Shown: in pieces, positions 1 through 6,176 of the stretch
Numbering within the stretch: position 1 is the stretch's first letter
Layout: every line of letters begins with the position of its first letter
NCBI RefSeq assembly: GCF_938045595.1
Contig: NZ_CALIBB010000242.1
Coordinates: forward strand, 1 to 9,084
Source: an uncultured Campylobacter sp.
Lineage (GTDB): Bacteria > Campylobacterota > Campylobacteria > Campylobacterales > Campylobacteraceae
DNA length: 9,084 bases
Direction: 5' to 3'
The notes under the pieces: model-generated
Told to the model about the DNA's origin: nothing
The model's database searches: none
What the model saw: the letters and a program-made list of their open reading frames with translations, nothing else
Made by a program: the position numbers and the translations under genes

Positions 1-1
1 A

Positions 2-730
2 TCATCATTAAGCCCGCAATTTATCATTGATAAAGTTTTTTTAAATAGAGAATTTAATGGAATTTTTTCGGTTTATCAAAAAATAGCATCAACTATTTAT
101 ATTATGTTTGATCCGCTTTATATAGTTTTTTCTCAGAGAGTCCTTAAATTGTATAAGGAAAAGAATTTTATTGGAATCTACAAGATGATGCTTAATATAA
201 TTTTTAACGGATATGGATTTATGATGTGTATTTTTATTTTAGGTTCATATTATGTAGTATATATATTTGCTGGAGAGAAATATATAGAGTATCAGCACTT
301 CCTATTCATATTTTTATTCAGCGGATATTGCACATTGATTTCGAGAATTCTTGAATTAAATATCCAGATTTCTGGGAAAAGTCATTATTTTTCTTATTTG
401 GAGATATTTGTAGGAGCGCTAAGCGTATCTTCTCTTTTGTTTTGTGCATATTATTTTGATTTTTACTTCTTTATATATTGTATAGCGGTTATTTCATTTT
501 TTAGATTCGTTGTATATATGATAGTTTCCAAAAAAATATATCCAAAATTATTTTTAGGGTATTTTTATTATTTGTTATTTTTATTCTTTCCTAGTATAAT
601 TTATATCTTTAAAATACTTGACATGATATCGGAAGTTTTATTATTTTTATTAACTCTGATTTTTTATAGCTGGTTAGCTATTAGGGCAATTAAAGAATAT
701 AAAAGCTGTCCGCGCATAGGGGAAGCATAA
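2..730 (+). CDS. Wzx-type polysaccharide flippase, C-terminal part (5' end outside window)
   Basis: The frame is open from the first bases of the window to the TAA at 728-730, giving 242 residues. An internal ATG at 104 has no ribosome binding site and lies in continuous coding sequence, so I read the gene as truncated by the window edge. The visible part is very hydrophobic, with about six membrane segments (roughly residues 65-90, 99-115, 132-152, 154-176, 186-205 and 209-228) separated by short Lys/Arg-rich loops. It begins with an amphipathic stretch (SPQFIIDKVF, then an FDPLY motif near residue 36). This matches the C-terminal half of MOP-superfamily O-antigen/capsule flippases, which move undecaprenyl-diphosphate-linked repeat units across the inner membrane. 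Position at the head of a glycosyltransferase run supports this. Composition is very AT-rich (22% G+C at 481-540) compared with the genes at the 3' end, as is usual for variable wzx genes. A related polytopic protein such as a Wzy polymerase is possible but less likely. Confidence 0.72.
   Translation, partial: SSLSPQFIIDKVFLNREFNGIFSVYQKIASTIYIMFDPLYIVFSQRVLKLYKEKNFIGIYKMMLNIIFNGYGFMMCIFILGSYYVVYIFAGEKYIEYQHFLFIFLFSGYCTLISRILELNIQISGKSHYFSYLEIFVGALSVSSLLFCAYYFDFYFFIYCIAVISFFRFVVYMIVSKKIYPKLFLGYFYYLLFLFFPSIIYIFKILDMISEVLLFLLTLIFYSWLAIRAIKEYKSCPRIGEA
718..723 (+). promoter_or_regulatory. Ribosome binding site for the lyase gene
   Basis: AGGGGA lies six bases before the ATG at 730, inside the last codons of the flippase gene. 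The stop and start share one base (TAATG), so the site fixes the start and suggests translational coupling. Confidence 0.6.
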
Positions 731-2814
731 TGTTATATTATCTAAAGCGACTATATTCTACTCCATTTCGCATAGTTTTGATAAAGTTATTTAATAAAAT
801 AACTGTTTTTTTAAATAACTTTATCAAACGTCGCATTGATTTTATAAATAAAAATACTCACATAAATTTTAATATTCCGATTATAAAAAATAGCTATATA
901 AATACAAAAAAACTTGACCTGTCAAATATAGATCCTAATGTCGCAAAATATCTATCTAAAATGTACATCGAGCATAAATTTGATCTGCTCGGTAGCGGCT
1001 GGGTAAAAAATAGCTATGATAGCGCGGTGCTCGGGCTTGAGAGCTACAAATACGATATGAATGTCGCGGCGCCCGCGAATGTGCCAGAGGGCTACGAGCC
1101 GATCGATTGGCAAAAGGATTTCAAAAGCGGCTTTCGATGGAGCGAAAAAAAATGGTACAAAGATCAGCGCATAGCCCATAAGCCCGGCAGCGATATAAAG
1201 GTGCCGTGGGAGCTTGCGAGGTTGCAGCACCTGCCGCAGCTTGCTATTTTTGCGATGGCGAATCCGAGCTTAAAAGAGCGAAATTTAAAAGAATTTAAAA
1301 ACCAAATTTTAGATTTTATCAGTAATAATCCGCCTAGAATGGGCGTAAATTGGACCTGCACGATGGACGTGGGTATCAGGGTCGCCAATATGCTGGCGGC
1401 TTACGATATGTTTTGCCAGATGGATGAGGGCGGAATTTTAGATCAAAATTTTAAGCAGGCCTTTTCAAATAGCGTCTACGAGCACGCTCTTCATATCGTA
1501 AATAATCTAGAATATTCGCCGCATCTTACGTCAAATCACTATCTAAGCGATATCGTGGGTCTGCTGTATGCTTGCGCGTATTTGGACGGCAGCGGCGAGA
1601 TAGACGCGTGGCTGGCATTTGCCCTCCAAGAGATAATTAGCGAAATGAAAAAGGAATTTTACGAAGACGGCGGAAATTTTGAGGGCTCTACGAGTTATCA
1701 CCGCTTAAGCGGCGAGCTGATGGCGTATGCTACGGCTCTAATACTGGGTTTAAAAAGCGAAAAAATTTCATCGCTAAAAAATTACGATGCAAAGCTTTGG
1801 CGCAAAAAGCCGAAACTCTTGCCACCGGATGAGCAGGAATTTAAAATTTTAAACGGTCAAATAGCGCTGCCGCAGTGGTTCGTGGACAGGCTGTATAAAA
1901 TCGGCAGGTTTACTGCGGACACTACAAAGCCAAACGGCGAAGTGCCGCAATTCGGCGATAACGACAGCGGCAGGTTTTTTAAATTTAGCCCAAACGGCGA
2001 GTTTTTGAGCAACGAACAAGCCGCGCGAAAATATCTAAATTTAAGCGGTTTTGGGCGCGGTAGCGAGCCGTTTTGGGACGAGAATATCTTAAATCACTCC
2101 GCGCTAATTAGCTGCATGGGCGGGATTTTTGACGATGAGATATTTAAAAACGATATGCGCTTTGAGAGGAGTTTTACGAGAGCTCTTGCGGGACGCACGC
2201 TGCAAGTAGGCGATAAAACATACAAAAGACAGGCCGCCTCGGGCGTGAAATTCGGCGAACTGCCGTACCGAAAAAGCATAGAATTTAAAATTCCAAATTT
2301 GCAAGAGATCAAAAATATATTTTATCCGGACAGCGGAATTTTTATCTTTAAATCTGATAAATTTTACCTCGCTATCTGCGCTACGCCGCTTGGACAGAAT
2401 GATCACGGCGGACATACGCACAACGATAAGCTGGGCTACGAGCTGTGGATAGACGGGCTGGATATAGCAAGAGATCCCGGCACCTATCTTTATACGCCGC
2501 TCCCCGGCAGAAGAAATGAATTTAGAAGCATCAAGGCTCACAACGTGCCGATCGTGGAAGATCTGGAGCAAAATAGTTGGGGCAAAGGGGCGATAGGACT
2601 ATTTGGAATGTTCGCAGAATGCAGGTGCGAAGTGGAGGAGTTTGGAGAAAATTTTATAAGCCTTGCCGCAGAATACAAAGGCGTAAAAATTATTAGAAAA
2701 TTTGAGATAAAAGGGGACAAATTGGAGATTATCGATATGGCAAATAGGGAATTTTATTATAGTAAATTTGGGTTATATTCAAATGGGTATGGGAAGTTGA
2801 TGAAAAATGTCTAA
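730..2814 (+). CDS. Heparinase II/III family protein (polysaccharide lyase-like)
   Basis: A 694-residue protein with the two-part architecture of heparinase II/III-type lyases: an alpha-helical toroid domain (about residues 150-400) and a C-terminal beta-sandwich domain (about 480-690). Family hallmarks visible are NWTCTMDVGIR (207-217), TSNHYLSDIVGLLY (267-280), a DGGNFEGSTSYH block (313-324), and GGHTHNDKLGYELWIDG (560-576) followed by DPGTYLYTP and an FRSIKAHN segment (598-605). By analogy with PL15/PL17-type lyases the likely active-site residues N269, H270, Y323 and the GHTHND histidines are all kept, so an active enzyme is plausible; it would cleave a uronic-acid-containing glycan by beta-elimination. 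Substrate cannot be read from sequence. The N-terminus (Lys/Arg-rich, no clear signal peptide) is odd for a periplasmic lyase. The first 230 bases are far more AT-rich than the body of the gene, and an inverted repeat sits at 777-828. It overlaps the next gene by 8 bases. Such genes are common in exopolysaccharide and O-antigen clusters. Confidence 0.88.
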   Translation: MLYYLKRLYSTPFRIVLIKLFNKITVFLNNFIKRRIDFINKNTHINFNIPIIKNSYINTKKLDLSNIDPNVAKYLSKMYIEHKFDLLGSGWVKNSYDSAVLGLESYKYDMNVAAPANVPEGYEPIDWQKDFKSGFRWSEKKWYKDQRIAHKPGSDIKVPWELARLQHLPQLAIFAMANPSLKERNLKEFKNQILDFISNNPPRMGVNWTCTMDVGIRVANMLAAYDMFCQMDEGGILDQNFKQAFSNSVYEHALHIVNNLEYSPHLTSNHYLSDIVGLLYACAYLDGSGEIDAWLAFALQEIISEMKKEFYEDGGNFEGSTSYHRLSGELMAYATALILGLKSEKISSLKNYDAKLWRKKPKLLPPDEQEFKILNGQIALPQWFVDRLYKIGRFTADTTKPNGEVPQFGDNDSGRFFKFSPNGEFLSNEQAARKYLNLSGFGRGSEPFWDENILNHSALISCMGGIFDDEIFKNDMRFERSFTRALAGRTLQVGDKTYKRQAASGVKFGELPYRKSIEFKIPNLQEIKNIFYPDSGIFIFKSDKFYLAICATPLGQNDHGGHTHNDKLGYELWIDGLDIARDPGTYLYTPLPGRRNEFRSIKAHNVPIVEDLEQNSWGKGAIGLFGMFAECRCEVEEFGENFISLAAEYKGVKIIRKFEIKGDKLEIIDMANREFYYSKFGLYSNGYGKLMKNV
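777..828. repeat. Perfect 17-bp inverted repeat at the 5' end of the lyase gene
   Basis: The left arm 777-793 (TTTGATAAAGTTATTTA) and right arm 812-828 (TAAATAACTTTATCAAA) are exact reverse complements, separated by 18 bases; bases 794 and 811 could add an eighteenth pair. It covers codons 16-33 of the lyase, about 47 bases after its start codon. In RNA it would form a long A/U-rich hairpin. No U-tract follows either arm, so it does not look like a standard terminator. Confidence 0.85.
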
Positions 2815-3955
2815 AAAAGTTTTAATGGCCGTTGCGAATTACTATACTTCGCCGTTTCAGGTCGGCAGTCATCACTATGCCAGAGCGTTTGAAAAGCTAG
2901 GGTATGAGGTGTTTTTTATCTCAAATCCCATCTCGCCGATACATAAAATTTTTGCAAATAGTAGCGAATTAAAAGAGCGGGAAAGGATTTATAACAAAGG
3001 AGGCGAAAGTGCGGGGGGCATTTTTTATTATGTTCCACATTCTCTTTTTACACCTCAAAATAGACCATTTTTATCGTCAAATTTTGTTTTAAATAATTGG
3101 CAAAATTTTACGTATCCAAATTTATTAAATTTTATAAAGAAGCGGGGTTTTGGCGAAGTTGATATATTGTGGTTCGATAGCCCATTGTTTGGTTTTTTGC
3201 TAGATACCATAACTTATAAAAAATCGATTTTAAGGATAGCTGATTACTCAAAAGGCTTCGGCGCGGTTTCGGACACACAGTTTGACGCCGAGATAAAGAT
3301 CGCGAATAAGGTAAATGCAGTCATTTATACGGCGAAAAATTTAAAAGAAAAATACGATCAAATAAAAGATAAATCTAAAATGCACTATCTGCCGAATGGT
3401 ATCGATTTGGATTTTTTTAGGACCGCCGATAGGTCTTTGCCGCAGGAGCTTGAAGATATCTCTGAGCCTAGGGTAATTTACGTAGGGGCAATACACGATT
3501 GGTTTGATGTGGATTTAGTGTATTATTGCGCTAAAAATTTGCCAAATTATAGTTTTATTATAATAGGTCCGGAGCAAAAAGATCTATCCTTGCTTAGGAA
3601 GCTAAAAAACGTGCATATTTTAGGCTCTATTCCATACGCTAAAATTCCTGCGTTTTTATATAATTCGCAGGTGGGCATAATTCCTTTTAATGTTAAAGAT
3701 TATCCTGATTTAGTAAATAGTATAAATCCGCTAAAGATGTATGAGTATCTAGCTTGCGGATTAAAAGTTGTTAGCGTAGAGTGGGAGCAGATTAAGGATA
3801 TGGCTAATTATGTACATTTTGCGGGAGATAAAGAGGAGTTTTTAAGCTGTATTTCAAACAAAGAAGAGAGACGAGCTCTTGATCTGGAAAAAATGACGTG
3901 GCTAGGCAGGCTTAAGGAGTTGCTTGCCAGTTTGCCACCGAAGAAAGAAAAATGA
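2807..3955 (+). CDS. GT-B glycosyltransferase, GumK/TuaH-like
   Basis: A 382-residue protein with GT-B layout. The N-terminal acceptor half starts with a beta-strand (KKVLMAVANYY) and a VGSHHYARAFEKLGYEV helix (19-35). The C-terminal nucleotide-sugar half contains YLPNGIDLDFF (194-204), RVIYVGAIHDWFDVDLV (222-238), HILGSIPYAKIPAFL (270-284) and NPLKMYEYLACGLKVVS (307-323). The second Glu of the retaining EX7E motif is present (E313), but the first is replaced by Ser (S305), a pattern I associate with GumK and teichuronic-acid TuaH-like enzymes rather than ordinary GT4 proteins. It would act in the cytoplasm on the undecaprenyl-linked repeat unit. Donor and acceptor are not determinable; a glucuronosyl donor is an attractive guess given the neighbouring lyase but only a guess. 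The start at 2807 overlaps the lyase end by 8 bases; GGGAAG at 2791-2796 is a candidate ribosome binding site at slightly long spacing. Composition is AT-rich compared with the downstream genes. Confidence 0.8.
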   Translation: MSKKVLMAVANYYTSPFQVGSHHYARAFEKLGYEVFFISNPISPIHKIFANSSELKERERIYNKGGESAGGIFYYVPHSLFTPQNRPFLSSNFVLNNWQNFTYPNLLNFIKKRGFGEVDILWFDSPLFGFLLDTITYKKSILRIADYSKGFGAVSDTQFDAEIKIANKVNAVIYTAKNLKEKYDQIKDKSKMHYLPNGIDLDFFRTADRSLPQELEDISEPRVIYVGAIHDWFDVDLVYYCAKNLPNYSFIIIGPEQKDLSLLRKLKNVHILGSIPYAKIPAFLYNSQVGIIPFNVKDYPDLVNSINPLKMYEYLACGLKVVSVEWEQIKDMANYVHFAGDKEEFLSCISNKEERRALDLEKMTWLGRLKELLASLPPKKEK

Positions 3956-5055
3956 AAATTTTATTTATTACGCTTAGAGCTGATCACGGAGGAGGGCCAA
4001 AACACGTCGATCTGCTTATAAATAATTTATCCAGCGAGATAGAGATATACCTTGCTTGTCCGCAAGATAGGCCTTATTATGATCTGTGGAACGAGTCAAA
4101 AAAGGTTAAAGATATATTTGCTCTGCCGCATAGGAAATTTAGCGTAAAAAAGCTCCTTGGACTGAATAAATTCATAAAAGATAAAGATGTAAAAATAATT
4201 CATTCTCACGGTAAGGGTGCTGGCATCTATTCGCGGATACTTAAAATTTTAAATCCAAGGCTAAAAATAGTCCACACTTTACACGGCGTTCATATCGGAG
4301 AATACGGTTTTTTGAAAAGAAATGCATATATTTTTTTAGAGCGATTTTTAGCACTATTTACCGATAAATTTATAAATGTCTCAAATAGCGAAAATAGCGT
4401 TTGTTTAAAGCTTAAATTATTTAAAAAAAGCAAGAGCGAGGTCGTATATAACGGCATAAAAGCTCTTTTAAAAGACGATAATGCCAAGATAAAATTTGAT
4501 CTGTCAGGCAAAAAGGTAGTTAACATTATTTCAAGATTTGAATATCAAAAAAATATGGGTTTGGCGTACGAGATAGCCAAAAAATTTAAAGACAAATCAA
4601 GTATCGTTTTTTTATGGCTCGGAAACGGCGACGATAGGGTAAAATTTGAATCTATGGCGCAAAAAGACGGCGCAAATATAATCTTTACGGGCTTTACCGA
4701 CGAAGTGCCCGCGTATCTATCCGCTACGGATGTCTATCTGTCTACTTCCAGGTGGGAGGGGCTACCTTATGCGCTCATAGAGGCGCAGTCGCTCGGTATC
4801 CCGATAGTGGCGACAAACGTCGTGGGAAATAACGAAGTCGTAGAAAACGGCAAAAGCGGATTTTTGTTTGAGGACGCACAGCAGGCGTGCCGAGATATAG
4901 AAATTTTATTAAACGATGAGAAAATATACGGTAAAATGCAAGCCGAAGCGTTGCTAAATTTTAAAGATAAATTTGATATCGGCGTTATGATTCGTAAAGT
5001 GGAAAAGATTTACGAGCAGATATTTGAAAATAGATCAACTAGGGAGCCGCAATGA
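3952..5055 (+). CDS. Family 4 (GT4) glycosyltransferase
   Basis: A 367-residue GT-B retaining glycosyltransferase. The N-terminal half has the glycine-rich HGGGPKHVDLL loop (12-22), IIHSHGKGAG (82-91) and HTLHGVH (108-114). The C-terminal half has VVYNGIKAL (164-172), the ISRFEYQKNM segment (193-202), WLGNGDD (222-228) and the EX7E catalytic signature with E269 and E277 in SRWEGLPYALIEAQSLGIPIV. It probably transfers one hexose from a nucleotide sugar to the lipid-linked intermediate on the cytoplasmic face; the sugar cannot be told. It overlaps both neighbours by ATGA (4 bases each), typical of coupled translation, and there is no strong Shine-Dalgarno sequence at its own start. An abrupt composition change lies inside it: about 23-33% G+C up to base 4620 and 52-58% from 4681 on, so the acceptor half and the donor-binding half seem to have different histories. 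Confidence 0.88.
   Translation: MKILFITLRADHGGGPKHVDLLINNLSSEIEIYLACPQDRPYYDLWNESKKVKDIFALPHRKFSVKKLLGLNKFIKDKDVKIIHSHGKGAGIYSRILKILNPRLKIVHTLHGVHIGEYGFLKRNAYIFLERFLALFTDKFINVSNSENSVCLKLKLFKKSKSEVVYNGIKALLKDDNAKIKFDLSGKKVVNIISRFEYQKNMGLAYEIAKKFKDKSSIVFLWLGNGDDRVKFESMAQKDGANIIFTGFTDEVPAYLSATDVYLSTSRWEGLPYALIEAQSLGIPIVATNVVGNNEVVENGKSGFLFEDAQQACRDIEILLNDEKIYGKMQAEALLNFKDKFDIGVMIRKVEKIYEQIFENRSTREPQ
5041..5046 (+). promoter_or_regulatory. Ribosome binding site for the third glycosyltransferase
   Basis: AGGGAG sits five bases before the ATG at 5052, within the last codons of the upstream glycosyltransferase, and supports this start despite the 4-base overlap. Confidence 0.6.
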
Positions 5056-6176
5056 AAAAAGCCCTTATCCACGACTGGTTTAGTACCTATGCAGGAGCTG
5101 AGAAATGCGTCGAGAGTTTTACCAATATATGGGATGATTTTGAAATTTACAGCCTCATCGACTTTTTAAGCGGCACCGACCGGGATAAAATTTTAAAAGG
5201 CAAGCGCGCCCAAACGAGCTTTATCCAGAAGCTGCCATTCGCAAAGGACAAATACCGCAACTACTTGCCGCTATTTCCGCTTGCGATCGAGCAGTTTGAT
5301 CTAAGCGGCTACGACGTCGTGCTATCCAGCTCGCACGCCGTCGCAAAGGGGGTGCTGACGCACTCAAATCAGCTTCACATTGCCTATGTACACACGCCGA
5401 TCCGCTACGCGTGGGATCTGTATCATCAGTACCTGCGCGAAAGCGGGCTGGATCGCGGTCTAAAGGGCGTGCTGGCGAAGTATTTTTTACATAAAATTCG
5501 CCTCTGGGACGCGAGCGCCGCAAACCGCGTGGATCACTACGTCGCAAACAGCCGCTACATCGCGCGTCGTATCAAAAAAACTTATGGCAAGCCCAGCGAC
5601 ATCATCTATCCGCCCGTGGATGTGGATAAATTTACGCTGCGCGAAGCCAAAGAGGAGTTTTACCTCACCGCCTCGCGCATGGTACCGTACAAAAAGATCG
5701 ATCTCATCGTAGAGGCGTTTTCGCAGACGGATAAAAAGCTGCTCGTTATCGGCGACGGGCCCGATATGGCCAAAATAAAATCAAAAGCTGGTAAAAACAT
5801 TGAGCTTCTGGGCTTTGCTAGCGATGAAACGATGACGGATCTAATGGGGCGGGCAAAGGCGTTTGTTTTTGCCGCTGAGGAGGACTTCGGCATTACGCCG
5901 GTGGAGGCGCAGGCATGCGGTACGCCGGTGATCTGCTTCGGGCGTGGCGGCGCCCGCGAGACGGTGCGCGATGGCGAGAGCGGACTGTATTTTATGGAGC
6001 AAAATGCAAGGGGACTGCTCGCCGCCGTAGCTAAATTTGAGCAAAATTATGATAAATTTGAGCCTGTAAAAATCAGAGAAAATTCTTTAAAATTTTCGCG
6101 CGCGCGCTTTGAAGCCGAGATCAAAAGCTACGTCGAGAAAAAATATGAGGAATTTAAGGACGGCCTAAATGACTAA
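5052..6176 (+). CDS. WbaZ-like GT4 glycosyltransferase, probable mannosyltransferase
   Basis: A 374-residue GT4 enzyme. Its N-terminus (KKALIHDWFSTYAGAEKCVE, 2-21), the LSSSHAVAKG segment (91-100) and especially the AYVHTPIRYAWDLYHQYL stretch (111-128) are hallmarks of the WbaZ-like subgroup, whose known members include O-antigen mannosyltransferases. The donor-binding half shows IIYPPVDVDKF (184-194), TASRMVPYKKIDLIVEAF (206-223), VIGDGPD (232-238) and the EX7E pair E277/E285 in AAEEDFGITPVEAQACGTPV. The next gene makes GDP-mannose, which supports mannose as donor, but this is family and context inference, not proof. It overlaps the previous gene by 4 bases and the next by 8. It is GC-rich (58% at 5281-5340), like the two genes after it and unlike the AT-rich genes before it, so it probably belongs to the more stable 3' flank of the locus. 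Confidence 0.9.
   Translation: MKKALIHDWFSTYAGAEKCVESFTNIWDDFEIYSLIDFLSGTDRDKILKGKRAQTSFIQKLPFAKDKYRNYLPLFPLAIEQFDLSGYDVVLSSSHAVAKGVLTHSNQLHIAYVHTPIRYAWDLYHQYLRESGLDRGLKGVLAKYFLHKIRLWDASAANRVDHYVANSRYIARRIKKTYGKPSDIIYPPVDVDKFTLREAKEEFYLTASRMVPYKKIDLIVEAFSQTDKKLLVIGDGPDMAKIKSKAGKNIELLGFASDETMTDLMGRAKAFVFAAEEDFGITPVEAQACGTPVICFGRGGARETVRDGESGLYFMEQNARGLLAAVAKFEQNYDKFEPVKIRENSLKFSRARFEAEIKSYVEKKYEEFKDGLND

Noticed and set aside
104..730. ATG at 104 as the true start of a short 208-residue membrane protein
   Set aside because: The frame is open upstream to the window edge with flippase-like sequence, and no Shine-Dalgarno sequence precedes this ATG.
1145..1152. A8 tract in the lyase gene as a phase-variation site
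   Set aside because: Eight A residues encoding Glu-Lys-Lys are common in this codon usage; T7 runs occur elsewhere in the window (36-42, 805-811, 3412-3418, 4331-4337), and no poly-G tract of the kind used by Campylobacter contingency genes is present.
2104..2571. 155-residue open frame on the - strand inside the lyase gene
   Set aside because: It lies opposite strongly conserved lyase motifs (GHTHND region), has no recognisable protein content and is best seen as a shadow of the + strand gene.
5221..5547. 108-residue - strand open frame inside the third glycosyltransferase
   Set aside because: Arg/Ser/Pro-rich low-complexity translation opposite a well-conserved GT4 gene; typical of a GC-rich shadow frame.
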